Assembly (NCBI GenBank): GCA_947462105.1
Contig: CANHNJ010000012.1
Location: forward strand, 1 to 64,000
Reading direction: 5' to 3'
Origin: Alphaproteobacteria bacterium
Lineage (GTDB): Bacteria > Pseudomonadota > Alphaproteobacteria > Micropepsales > Micropepsaceae
DNA length: 64,000 bases
Each line of letters starts with the position of its first letter. The stretch's first letter is position 1. A program made the position numbers and the translations under genes. Shown here in pieces: positions 1 through 8,032 of the stretch. The notes beneath the pieces were generated by a model. That model was not told where the DNA came from. It ran no database searches and saw only the letters and a program-made list of their open reading frames with translations.

Positions 1-14
1 GGAGGGGTTTTAAA

Positions 15-1049
15 TCAGTACTGCTCGTTCGCCACGCGCAGGGCTGGCACCTGCGCCTGCTTCACCGGCTGTTCCGCCTTCTTGGCGGCAACGGTGCGCG
101 GCTTCCGGCGGGGCTTGACCGGCCCGGCCAGCGGATCGAACGGCACGGCCTGCATCACGACGGTGCGGTCGGGCACGCCGCCGGTCTGTTCGGCCACGGC
201 CAGGGCGGTCTGTTCCAGTTCCGCATTGACGACGGCGGCCTGGCGCTGCGGCTGGGGCTGGGGCGCCAGCGAACGCGGCGCGGCGGCCGCAATTTGGCGC
301 TGTGGGGCAGGGGTTTCGACCACCGGGATCGGCGGCGCGGGGCGGGGCGCGGCCTTCGCCACGCTGACGGGCCGGGGCGCTTCGGTCTTGGCGACGGCAA
401 CCGGCTTGGCCATCACCAGCTTGGGCAGTGCGGCCAGCGCCGGCAGCGGCGCCATCTGGTTGATCAGCGCCACGTTGCTGGCGATCTTCTCGTCACCGGG
501 CTTGGCCGTGCCCTGCGCCATCGCGATGTACTGGCGGGCCCCTTCCGGGTCCTTCGCCAGCATGCGCGACAGGGCGTAATTGTTCAGCACGCTGGCTTCG
601 CCCGGGCGCAACGTCAGGGCGCGCTCATAGGCGGCGCGGGCATTCACCTGGTCGCCAACCTGGTCATAGGCCACACCCAGCGCGGAATAGAAGGTCCAGT
701 CGTTGGGCGAAATCTCGATGGCGCGGCGCAGGAACTGGGTGGCGTCCTGGGCGCGGCCCTTCTGCGCCAGCGCCTTGCCATACTCGCCGATCACGCGGCC
801 GTCATCGGCGGCCACCAGCGCCAGCTGGGACAGAATCTGGATGGCTTCGTCATGCTTGCCCGCCAGCCGCAGCAACTGCGCCTGGCGCAGATTGCCGTCC
901 AGATCGTTGGCGACATTCTTCGGCACGGGCGGCTTGTCATTGACGCCAAGCTTTTCCTTCAGCTCCGGCGCACCACCCAGCATCGAGCAGGCGGACAGCG
1001 CGGCGGAAGCCATGAGAATGACAAGCAGACGGGGGGCAAAACGCGGCAT
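15..1049 (-). CDS. TPR-repeat lipoprotein, TadD-like
   Basis: This is a 344-residue protein with a lipoprotein signal peptide: a hydrophobic stretch at residues 8-20 ends in the lipobox LSAC, with the lipidated Cys at 21. Residues about 55-185 hold several tetratricopeptide repeats. One reads ALGVAYDQVGDQVNARAAYERAL. The last 130 residues are Pro/Ala/Lys-rich and low in complexity. TPR lipoproteins of this layout are usually named TadD, a pilotin-like assembly factor of the Tad/Flp pilus, but no other tad gene is in the window, so the pilus role is inferred only from family resemblance. An in-frame start 20 codons upstream exists. I chose the ATG at 1049 because the signal peptide begins there. 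It is divergent from the TAXI gene. Confidence 0.75.
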   Translation of the reverse strand: MPRFAPRLLVILMASAALSACSMLGGAPELKEKLGVNDKPPVPKNVANDLDGNLRQAQLLRLAGKHDEAIQILSQLALVAADDGRVIGEYGKALAQKGRAQDATQFLRRAIEISPNDWTFYSALGVAYDQVGDQVNARAAYERALTLRPGEASVLNNYALSRMLAKDPEGARQYIAMAQGTAKPGDEKIASNVALINQMAPLPALAALPKLVMAKPVAVAKTEAPRPVSVAKAAPRPAPPIPVVETPAPQRQIAAAAPRSLAPQPQPQRQAAVVNAELEQTALAVAEQTGGVPDRTVVMQAVPFDPLAGPVKPRRKPRTVAAKKAEQPVKQAQVPALRVANEQY

Positions 1050-1194
1050 GGAACGGCCCTGCATATAGAAGCGTGGCCGGATGATGCCGCCTTGCGGGTC
1101 AACAAACACTTAAGCATCTTTCTAGAAGGTGAGATAAAGCGTTGCCCAAGGCTTAGAACTTGCCGCCCGCAAGGAATTGTTAACCCGTAAAATC

Positions 1195-2214
1195 ATGCAA
1201 CAGCGTTTCGCCGCCCTTTTCGCGCTTGCCGCCTTCGCCGCCCTGGTGTTGTGGGGCCTGTCCTGGCGCGCCGCGCCGGTGGCCGGCCCGGATGGCGAAC
1301 GGGTGTCGTTCCAGATCGCCACCGGCCCCAGCGGCGGCACTTTCTTCACCATCGCCCAGGCCATCGCCGGCATCATCAGCCATCCGCCGGGGATGGGCCG
1401 CTGCGAAACCTCGATGGTCTGCGGCCCGTCGGGCACCATCCTGTCGGTGCGCACGGCGCAGGGCTCGTTCGACAATCTGCGCGCCGTCAATAACGGGCTG
1501 GTGGAATCGGCGCTGGTGCAATCCGACATGGCCGATGCCGCCGCGCGCGGGCAGGGCCCCTTCCGCCGCTTCGGGCCGCAGAAGAATGTCACCATCATTG
1601 CCGCGCTGTTCCCGGAAGAAGTGCACCTGGTCGCCGCCGCCCGCGCAGGCATCACTGATGTGCGCGGGCTGGCGCGCCGGCGGGTCTGGCTGGCGCCGCC
1701 CACCACCGATTCCGGCATCACCGCGCGCCGCATCCTGGCGGCGTTCCGCGTCTCGGTGCGGCTGGTCGAAGGCGATGATCCCGATGTGTTGCTGGCAGAC
1801 GGAAAGATCGACGCCTTCTTCCTCACCGCCGCCGCGCCGTTCGGCCCGGTGTCGCAGGCGCTGGCAGGCGGCAAGGCCGGGCTGGTTCCGATCACGGGCG
1901 ATGGCGTGGAACGCCTGCTGGCGCAGGAACCGCAATTGCAGCACGCCACCATTGCGGCGCAAACCTATCCGGGCGCACCCGCCCTCAACACCATCGCCAC
2001 CCGCACGCTGTGGGTGGTGAACGCCAGGGTGCCCGATGCCCTGGTCTATGGCATCACGCGGGCGCTGTTCAATCCGGCAAACCGCGCGGCACTGGTGGCC
2101 GGTCATCCGGCGGCGCATAAAATTGGTCTTGCCACCGCAGCATTGGAGCTGCCAGCGCCATTACATGCTGGGGCGAGGCGGTATTTCCGCGAGGCCGGGT
2201 TGTTGGCGCGCTAG
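1195..2214 (+). CDS. TAXI-family TRAP transporter solute-binding protein
   Basis: About 339 residues, with an N-terminal signal or anchor segment (residues 5-18) and then the TAXI-type periplasmic binding fold. The conserved GPSGGTFFTIAQAIA block near residue 40 is the ligand-pocket start typical of the family, and the later stretch around LVQSDMADAA matches the family core. TAXI proteins deliver a solute to a TRAP permease. No TRAP membrane subunit lies next to it, so it may be an orphan or serve a distant permease. The start is uncertain: a TTG at 1177 lies in frame directly after an AAGGAA, whereas the ATG at 1195 begins the hydrophobic segment. Its stop codon overlaps the GST stop on the opposite strand within a CTAG. 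Confidence 0.8.
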   Translation: MQQRFAALFALAAFAALVLWGLSWRAAPVAGPDGERVSFQIATGPSGGTFFTIAQAIAGIISHPPGMGRCETSMVCGPSGTILSVRTAQGSFDNLRAVNNGLVESALVQSDMADAAARGQGPFRRFGPQKNVTIIAALFPEEVHLVAAARAGITDVRGLARRRVWLAPPTTDSGITARRILAAFRVSVRLVEGDDPDVLLADGKIDAFFLTAAAPFGPVSQALAGGKAGLVPITGDGVERLLAQEPQLQHATIAAQTYPGAPALNTIATRTLWVVNARVPDALVYGITRALFNPANRAALVAGHPAAHKIGLATAALELPAPLHAGARRYFREAGLLAR

Positions 2215-2867
2215 GCGATACCGGCGTCGACGTCCTGCTGCGCCATGCGGCCCCAGGCGAGCATGCCGGGCAGCGCCATGACGCGCGCCATATAGGCGCT
2301 GACGCCGGGCGGCGTTTTCACGCCATAGGTGACGAAGCGCGACACCACCGGGGCATACATCGCGTCGGCGATGGAAAAGCGGCCGAACAGGAACGGGCCC
2401 TTATGCGCTTTCAGCGCCGAAGCCCATAGCGACAGGATGCGCGCGATCTCGGCTTGCGTGTTCTCGCGCAATGCCGGCAGCGGCCGTCTCTCGACGAAAT
2501 ACATGCTGAGCTGGTCGCGCACATTCGGAAAGCCGGAATGCATCTCGGCGGCATGGGCGCGGGCGATGGCGCGGGTGGCGGCGTCGGCGGGCCACAATCT
2601 TGCCTTGGGATGGCGCTCGGCCAGGGTCTCGCAGATGGCAAGGCTGTCCCACACCGTCACGGTCTTGCCCCGCTCGGTGATCTTCAGGGCAGGCACCTTG
2701 CCGGACGGCGAATGTTTCAGGATCGCCTTTTTCGTCTCGCCCTGCTGGCGCAGCCTGATCTTCACCGTCTCGAAGGGCATGCCGGCCTGGGTCAGCGCCA
2801 GCCAGGGCCGCAGGCTCCAGCTCGACCAGTTGGCGGTGCCGATCACGAGCGTATAGCGGGCGGGCAT
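2211..2867 (-). CDS. Glutathione S-transferase family protein
   Basis: 218 residues, the usual length for a soluble GST. The N-terminal thioredoxin-like half shows a Ser-rich catalytic loop (ANWSSWSLRPWLAL, residues about 9-22), the cis-Pro motif SGKVPALK and the glutathione-contact motif VWDSLAICE. The C-terminal half is all-helical. The start at 2867 is chosen over an upstream in-frame codon because AAGGAA sits 7 nt ahead of it. GSTs conjugate or isomerise electrophiles with glutathione in the cytosol, and the substrate cannot be read from sequence. It converges with the TAXI gene. Confidence 0.9.
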   Translation of the reverse strand: MPARYTLVIGTANWSSWSLRPWLALTQAGMPFETVKIRLRQQGETKKAILKHSPSGKVPALKITERGKTVTVWDSLAICETLAERHPKARLWPADAATRAIARAHAAEMHSGFPNVRDQLSMYFVERRPLPALRENTQAEIARILSLWASALKAHKGPFLFGRFSIADAMYAPVVSRFVTYGVKTPPGVSAYMARVMALPGMLAWGRMAQQDVDAGIA

Positions 2868-2934
2868 CGGGCTTTCCTTGCAACAAGCGCCCGCCATTCA
2901 TAGAGTCTGTACCAGAAGAAAATAAGAGCTATTC

Positions 2935-4386
2935 ATGCATCCCAGCCTCGTTCGCAGCGCCAGAAATGCCGTGCCGGTGCATCTGGTGACGGCCAAGGCG
3001 GCAAAGGCGTTTCTCGCCGCAGATCGCAACCGCGCCGCGCTCGCCGCCGCCGGTTTTGCCGGGCGCGATGGTGAACTGATGCCGCTGCTGGCCGGGGCAA
3101 AGGTCGCAGGCTGGGTGCTGGGTCTGGGCGAGGGCAATGACAGCTTCGCCGCCGCCACCCTGGCCGAGAAGCTGCCCGCTGGCGTCTATCGCCTGGCCGA
3201 GACAAAGCTGGATGCAACGCAGCTGACCCTGGCCTGGCTGCTGGGAACCTACGCATTCACCCGTTACAAGGCCAAGAAGACCCCTGCCCCGCAACTGGTC
3301 GTGCCGCCGGGCGTCGATGGGCAAGAAGTCTCGCGCATCGCGCAAGCCGTGTTCCTGGCGCGCGACCTGATCAACACGCCCGCCAACGACATGGGCCCCG
3401 CCGAGCTTGCCGCTGCGGCCAAGACGCTGGCGGCGCAGCACGGCGCGAAGGTCAGCGTCATCAGCGGCGCGGCGCTGAAGAAGAATTTCCCGCTGATCGA
3501 AGCGGTGGGGCGTGGCTCGTCGCGGCCCCCCTGCCTGATCGACCTGCGCTGGGGCCATCCAAAAGCGCCGCGCGTGACGCTGGTGGGCAAGGGCGTCTGT
3601 TTCGACACGGGCGGCCTCGACATCAAGTCATCCGCCGGCATGCTCACCATGAAGAAGGACATGGGCGGCGCCGCCGTCGCGCTGGCCGTGGCCGCGCTGG
3701 TAATGGGCGCTAAGCTGAAACTGAATCTGCGGGTGCTGATCCCGGCGGTGGAAAATTCCGTCTCCGGCGACGCCTTCCGTCCCGGCGATGTCTTCAAGAG
3801 CCGCAAGGGCCTGACGGTGGAGATCGGCAACACCGATGCCGAAGGCCGCCTCATCCTGGCCGATGCGCTGGCGCTGGCCGATGAGGAGACGCCAGAACTT
3901 CTGCTCGACATCGCCACGCTCACCGGCGCGGCGCGGGTCGCCACGGGCATGGAACTGCCGCCCTTCTTCACCAATGACGAGGCGCTGGCGGCAGACCTGT
4001 CGCGCCATGCGCTGTCGGTGCACGATCCCCTGTGGCGGCTGCCGCTGTGGCAGGGCTATGCATTTTCGCTCGGCAGCCGCGTCGCCGATCTCACCAACAA
4101 TCCGGCTTACAGTTATGCCGGCGCAATCACGGCGGCGCTGTTTCTGGGGCGTTTCGTGACGCAGACCAGGGGCTGGGGCCATCTTGACATTCCGGCCTGG
4201 AACGACCGCGTCCGTCCCGGCCGCCCCATCGGGGCCGAGGCCAACAGCGCCCGCGCGATCTATGCGCTGCTGCAGGAACGTTATGGCCCTCCCCCTGTGC
4301 GCGAAGCACATAAAGGGGTAGGGGACCGTCGCACGCAAACCGCGAAGCGGGCGTCGCGTGCGAAGGCCGGAGGGGGTGCGAAATGA
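2935..4386 (+). CDS. Leucyl aminopeptidase family protein (M17)
   Basis: 483 residues. The C-terminal catalytic domain carries the M17 hallmarks: VGKGVCFDTGGLDIK (metal-binding Lys and Asp, residues about 216-230) and the signature NTDAEGRL (about 299-306). It is a cytosolic dinuclear-metal aminopeptidase removing N-terminal residues from peptides. The N-terminal domain is short, as in the alphaproteobacterial second M17 paralogue. The last 32 residues (from about 452) are unlike the family: they are basic, Lys/Arg/Ala-rich, and encoded by an intergenic-type palindromic repeat at 4287-4376. The gene ends in ATGA overlap with the following NlpC/P60 gene, so the pair is likely co-translated. 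Confidence 0.93.
   Translation: MHPSLVRSARNAVPVHLVTAKAAKAFLAADRNRAALAAAGFAGRDGELMPLLAGAKVAGWVLGLGEGNDSFAAATLAEKLPAGVYRLAETKLDATQLTLAWLLGTYAFTRYKAKKTPAPQLVVPPGVDGQEVSRIAQAVFLARDLINTPANDMGPAELAAAAKTLAAQHGAKVSVISGAALKKNFPLIEAVGRGSSRPPCLIDLRWGHPKAPRVTLVGKGVCFDTGGLDIKSSAGMLTMKKDMGGAAVALAVAALVMGAKLKLNLRVLIPAVENSVSGDAFRPGDVFKSRKGLTVEIGNTDAEGRLILADALALADEETPELLLDIATLTGAARVATGMELPPFFTNDEALAADLSRHALSVHDPLWRLPLWQGYAFSLGSRVADLTNNPAYSYAGAITAALFLGRFVTQTRGWGHLDIPAWNDRVRPGRPIGAEANSARAIYALLQERYGPPPVREAHKGVGDRRTQTAKRASRAKAGGGAK
4287..4376. repeat. Palindromic repeat inside the 3' end of the M17 peptidase gene
   Basis: Outer arms are CCCTCCCCC (4287-4295) and GGAGGGGG (4369-4376). Inside are nested arms CGCACGC/GCGTGCG around CCGCgaaGCGG. 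The same style of element (runs of CCTCCCC with a GC-rich nested hairpin) recurs between genes at 5215-5258 and 7810-7911, which suggests a dispersed repeat. Here it is translated as the last 32 codons of the peptidase. Confidence 0.7.
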
Positions 4387-5210
4387 CATTTGATAAGCGC
4401 ATAACGCCCGCACGCGCCGATCTCGCCGCCGCGCATCTGCGGGGCAAGGTCGATGCCTTGCGCTTTGCGGAAGGCGAGGCTGCCTCCGTCGCGGTGGGCC
4501 GCGCCTCGCTCCGTGCCGCGCCTGCCTTCACGGCGGCACAGGATAGCGAACTGCTGCATGGCGAGCGCGTCATGGTCTATGAGCGCAAGGATGGCTGGGC
4601 CTGGATACAGGCGGCCAATGACGATTATGTCGGCTATGTCCGCGAAGAACAGCTTGCCGCGCCGTTTGATATTCATCTGCAGATCGCGGCGCTGATGACG
4701 CCGGTCTTCCCCGCCGCCGATTTCAAGACGCCGGTGAAAGACATGCTGCCCATGACTGCCGAAGTGAATTTGCTCACCCAGCTGGGCAACTTCATCCTGA
4801 TCGCGCCGGATACCTGGGTGCATCGCCACCATGTCGCCATGCTGGACGAAGTGCAGCCCGACTGGGTGGCGGTGGCGGAATCCTTTTTCGGCGTGCCCTA
4901 TGTCTGGGGCGGCAAGACTTTTGCGGGGCTCGACTGTTCCGGCCTGGTCCAGACTGCACTGGCGGCCAGCGGCATCCGCAGCCCGCGCGACACCGACATG
5001 ATGGAAAAGCACTTCCCGGATTCCGGGCCCGAGCTGGCGCGCGGCGACCTGGTGTTCTGGAAAGGTCATGTCGGCGTCATGCTGGATGGCGCGCAACTGC
5101 TGCACGCCAATGCCTTTCACATGATGGTCGCGATTGAACCCTTGCCCGACGCGATCCTGCGCATCGAAAAGAGCGCTGGGCCGATCACGTCTATAAAAAG
5201 ACCGCGCTGA
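4383..5210 (+). CDS. NlpC/P60 family cell-wall hydrolase with SH3b domain
   Basis: 275 residues. An SH3b-like domain spans about residues 38-85 (GRASLRAAP ... GYVREEQL), followed by a linker with a second SH3-like region. A C-terminal NlpC/P60 (C40) domain carries the catalytic Cys in DCSGLVQ, the His in KGHVGVM and a third polar residue in LLHANAFH. C40 enzymes of this architecture cleave gamma-D-Glu-diaminopimelate bonds in murein peptides. No signal peptide is visible, which fits a cytosolic recycling role like other SH3b-NlpC peptidases. ATGA overlap with the M17 aminopeptidase suggests both work in peptide or murein-peptide turnover. That functional link is inference. Confidence 0.92.
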   Translation: MTFDKRITPARADLAAAHLRGKVDALRFAEGEAASVAVGRASLRAAPAFTAAQDSELLHGERVMVYERKDGWAWIQAANDDYVGYVREEQLAAPFDIHLQIAALMTPVFPAADFKTPVKDMLPMTAEVNLLTQLGNFILIAPDTWVHRHHVAMLDEVQPDWVAVAESFFGVPYVWGGKTFAGLDCSGLVQTALAASGIRSPRDTDMMEKHFPDSGPELARGDLVFWKGHVGVMLDGAQLLHANAFHMMVAIEPLPDAILRIEKSAGPITSIKRPR

Positions 5211-5214
5211 TTTT

Positions 5215-5258
5215 CCTCCCCCGTTTACGGGGGAGGTGTCGCGCAGCGACGGAGGGGG
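5215..5258. repeat. Intergenic palindromic repeat, GC-rich hairpin
   Basis: A perfect 10-bp stem, CCTCCCCCGT (5215-5224) and ACGGGGGAGG (5227-5236), has a 2-nt loop. A second imperfect hairpin GTCGCGCAGCGAC and a closing GGAGGGGG follow. It lies just after the NlpC/P60 stop. It has no U-tract, so it looks like a dispersed repeat rather than an intrinsic terminator, though it could protect mRNA ends. Confidence 0.7.
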
Positions 5259-5262
5259 CAAC

Positions 5263-5295
5263 AAACAAAAAGGCCGGTCACGCGAATGACCGGCC
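5263..5295 (-). terminator. Rho-independent terminator of the cytochrome c gene
   Basis: Stem GGCCGGTCA (5272-5280) pairs with TGACCGGCC (5287-5295) around a 6-nt loop. Read on the minus strand the stem is followed by a T-rich tract (TTTTTGTTTGTTG). It sits 26 nt after the cytochrome stop. Confidence 0.85.
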
Positions 5296-5321
5296 CATGC
5301 GTTTTATTCTGAAGCCGCTGG

Positions 5322-6002
5322 CTAGTTCGCCGCCGGTGCGGCGGCAGGCGCAGCCTCGGCAGGCTTGGCGGCTTCGGCCGGTGCGGCAGCAGCACCCTCG
5401 GCAGGCTTGGCGCCTTCGGCGGGCGCGGCAGCCGGGGCCGCAGCTTCGGCGGGCTTGGGCGCGGGGATCGGCGCCTGTGTATCGGCATTGGTGCGCAGGA
5501 AGGCGATCAGGTTGATGCGGTCTTGGGAATTGCGCAGACCGGCAAAGCTCATCTTGGTGCCGGAGATGTAGGCGCCGGGCGAGCGCAGGAAGTGGTACAG
5601 CTCGTCATAGCTCCATGTGCCGCCCTTGGCCTTCATGGCCGCCGAGAAGGCGAAGCCATTGCGGCCTTCGCCCTTGGACTCGTCGACCACGGCATAGATG
5701 TTCGGGCCGATCTTGTTGGCGCCGCCCTTTTCGAGCGTGTGGCACTGCAGGCAGCGGCCGGAAACGTCCTTGCCCTTGGCGATATCGGCCGAGGCCAGCA
5801 CGGTGCCCCAGTCGGGCATCGTTTCGGCGGCGGCGGGCGCGGCGGGGCCGGGGCCTGTCTCGACCACGCCCTCGACGACATAGCCGGGCTTGGCAGGCTC
5901 TTCAGCCTCGTAGACAATCTCGGCGGCGGTCTTGATCACAAAAGCGAAGACCAGAGTGCCCAGCACAGCGCCGGCGATCTTGTTCCACTCAAAGGAATCC
6001 AT
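5322..6002 (-). CDS. cycM: Membrane-anchored cytochrome c (CycM-like)
   Basis: 226 residues. An uncleaved N-terminal anchor spans residues about 10-26. A class I cytochrome c domain follows, with heme-binding CLQCH at 84-88 and the Met axial ligand in GTKMSFAG (M151). An Ala/Pro/Lys/Glu-rich tail runs from about 178. The opening MDSFEWNKIAGAVLGT matches the CycM family, which carries electrons from the bc1 complex to the aa3 oxidase on the periplasmic face of the inner membrane. The start at 6002 is preferred over an upstream in-frame codon because GGGAG lies ahead of it and family members begin here. Divergent kdsB-pheA is the usual neighbour in alphaproteobacteria. Confidence 0.92.
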   Translation of the reverse strand: MDSFEWNKIAGAVLGTLVFAFVIKTAAEIVYEAEEPAKPGYVVEGVVETGPGPAAPAAAETMPDWGTVLASADIAKGKDVSGRCLQCHTLEKGGANKIGPNIYAVVDESKGEGRNGFAFSAAMKAKGGTWSYDELYHFLRSPGAYISGTKMSFAGLRNSQDRINLIAFLRTNADTQAPIPAPKPAEAAAPAAAPAEGAKPAEGAAAAPAEAAKPAEAAPAAAPAAN

Positions 6003-6172
6003 GCGGGCAAGCTCCCAAATGCGTGTTCCGTTTGGCCACGCGACAAGCCAAGACACCGGGCAGATTACCCGGCAGAAATACTGGGGGGACCTTACCCGCC
6101 CGGCCTTCGCCGTCATTGCGGCGTAGCGTCGCATAAAATATAGAGCCCACCAGACTTTAGAGCCCGTTCCCC

Positions 6173-6895
6173 ATGAAACCTGTGGTCATTATCCCGGCCC
6201 GTATGGCCTCGACCCGGCTCCCCAGTAAACCGCTCGCGGATATCGGGGGGGTGCCCATGATCGTCCGGGTCTGGGCCCAGGCCATGAAAGCCGGGATCGG
6301 CCCGGTGATCGTGGCCGCCGGGGACGCGGAAATCGCCGACGCGGTGGAGCGGGCGGGTGGCCATGCCGTCCTTACCCACCCGGACCTGCCCTCGGGCTCG
6401 GACCGGGTCTTTGCCGCCCTGGAGGGGGTGGATCCAGAAGGGCGGTACGACACGGTGATCAACCTGCAGGGCGACCTGCCCGCCCTCGACCCGGTCCAGC
6501 TCCAGGCGGTGGCCCAGGCCCTGGCCGGGCACGACATTGCCACCCTGGCCGCCCCCATCACCGACGAAGCCGATCGGGCCAACCCGGCGGTGGTCAAGGC
6601 GGTGGTGGCGTGGGAGCCGGATGGCAGAAGCGGCCGGGCCTTGTATTTCAGCCGTGCCACCGTCCCCACCGGGCCGGGCGAACATTTCTATCATGTCGGG
6701 ATTTACGCCTATCGCCGCGACGCGCTGGCCCGCTTTGTCCGCCTGCCGCCGTCACCGCTGGAGACGCGCGAGAAGCTGGAGCAGTTGCGCGCCCTGGAAG
6801 CGGGCATGTCCATTGCCGTGGCGCGGGTGGACAGCGCGCCGCTTTCGGTGGATACGCCTGAAGACCTCGAGTTTGCGCGGAAGATCATCAAGTGA
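6173..6895 (+). CDS. kdsB: 3-deoxy-manno-octulosonate cytidylyltransferase
   Basis: 240 residues, normal for KdsB. It opens with the nucleotidyltransferase motif IIPARMASTRLPSKPL and later shows HPDLPSGSDRV, which contacts CTP and Kdo. It activates Kdo as CMP-Kdo for lipid A core synthesis in the cytosol, so the organism makes Kdo-type LPS. The last codons overlap the GTG start of pheA (GTGA), so the two are co-translated. Confidence 0.96.
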   Translation: MKPVVIIPARMASTRLPSKPLADIGGVPMIVRVWAQAMKAGIGPVIVAAGDAEIADAVERAGGHAVLTHPDLPSGSDRVFAALEGVDPEGRYDTVINLQGDLPALDPVQLQAVAQALAGHDIATLAAPITDEADRANPAVVKAVVAWEPDGRSGRALYFSRATVPTGPGEHFYHVGIYAYRRDALARFVRLPPSPLETREKLEQLRALEAGMSIAVARVDSAPLSVDTPEDLEFARKIIK

Positions 6896-7749
6896 CGGAC
6901 GCCATCCAGAACGCCAAGCGCATCGCCTTTCAGGGCGAGCCCGGCGCCTATGCCAACCTGGCGGCGCAGCAGGCGGTGCCCAAGGCGCAGGCCATGCCGC
7001 AGCCCAGCTTCGAGGCGGCTGTCGAAGCGGTGCGCAGCGGTGATTGCGATCTCTGCATCATCCCGGTGGAAAATTCGCTGATCGGCCGCATCGCTGACAT
7101 CCATCACCTGCTGCCGGATTCCGGCCTGCACATTGTCGGCGAGCATTTCCTGCCCATCCGTCACCAGCTTCTGGGCCTGAAGGGTGCCACGCTCGAAGGC
7201 GTCAGCGATGTCTTCAGCCAGCTTCCGGCGCTGGCCCAGTGCCGCACCATCATCCGCGAGCGCAAGCTGAAGGAGCATCACTGGTACGACACGGCGGGCT
7301 CGGCCAAGCATGTCGCCGCACTGAAGGATCCGCAATGCGCCGCCATCGCCTCGCATTTGGCGGGCGAGATCTACGGCCTGCAGGTGCTGGCGGCCGATGT
7401 GGAAGACGAACATCACAACGCCACCCGCTTCCTCATCATGGCGCGCGCCGCGCAGTTGCCGAAGAATGAAGGCAAGGTGGTGACGACGCTGATCTTCCAG
7501 GTGAAGAACGCGCCCGCCTCGCTTTACAAGGCGATCGGCTGCTTCGCCACGGCGGGCATCAACATCACCAAGCTGGAATCGTATCAGCTCGGCGGCTCGT
7601 TCAACGCCACCCAGTTCTATGCCGATATCCAGGGCCATCCCGCCGCGCCCAATGTGCATCAGGCGCTGGAAGAACTGCGCTTCCAGACCGCGAAAATGAC
7701 GGTGATGGGCGTCTATCCGGCGTCGCCCTTCCGGGAAGACATGCCTTGA
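6892..7749 (+). CDS. pheA: Prephenate dehydratase with ACT domain
   Basis: 285 residues. The catalytic domain (about 6-185) begins IAFQGEPGAYANLAA and contains the conserved IPVENSLIG and NATRFLIM, whose TRF triplet is catalytic. The C-terminal ACT domain (about 200-275) is the phenylalanine sensor. Its usual ESRP-type effector motif reads LESYQ here, as in the stand-alone alphaproteobacterial branch, so feedback properties may differ. It converts prephenate to phenylpyruvate. There is no chorismate mutase domain. The start is GTG at 6892, overlapping the kdsB stop. Confidence 0.95.
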   Translation: MTDAIQNAKRIAFQGEPGAYANLAAQQAVPKAQAMPQPSFEAAVEAVRSGDCDLCIIPVENSLIGRIADIHHLLPDSGLHIVGEHFLPIRHQLLGLKGATLEGVSDVFSQLPALAQCRTIIRERKLKEHHWYDTAGSAKHVAALKDPQCAAIASHLAGEIYGLQVLAADVEDEHHNATRFLIMARAAQLPKNEGKVVTTLIFQVKNAPASLYKAIGCFATAGINITKLESYQLGGSFNATQFYADIQGHPAAPNVHQALEELRFQTAKMTVMGVYPASPFREDMP

Positions 7750-7756
7750 TTGAACC

Positions 7757-7922
7757 CCTCCGCCCTTCGCTGGCTTAATCGCCGCTGCGCGGCTGGCCAG
7801 CTACGGGCACCTCCCCTTCCGGCGTGCCGCCTCGCTGCGCTCGGCTAGGACCAGCTTTTCTAATTCGCTTCGTTCATAAGAAAAGCTAGGTCTTCGCACG
7901 CAAAGGGGAGGAGGGTCAGGGT
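7757..7922. repeat. Composite nested palindrome downstream of pheA
   Basis: Nested arms are CCTCCCCTT (7810-7818) with AAGGGGAGG (7903-7911), and AGCTTTTCT (7853-7861) with AGAAAAGCT (7879-7887), flanked by CCCCTCCGCCCTT and GGAGGGTCAGGG. The whole gap 7750-8032 is filled by this element and no ORF was found in it. It resembles the shorter CCTCCCC repeats at 4287 and 5215. Confidence 0.6.
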
Positions 7923-8032
7923 TTCGCGGCGGTCATGCGCGGGGCGCATGGGCGCTGTCTTGCGGCATAGGGCAGGCATGCCCAGATACCGTCTGCAGAA
8001 AAGCGGTGGCTGGCAGCCGCCGGGAGGTCCAG

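Noticed and set aside
7757-7922. Possible CRISPR-like repeat array
   Set aside because: Only nested inverted arms are present. There are no regularly spaced direct repeats or cas genes.
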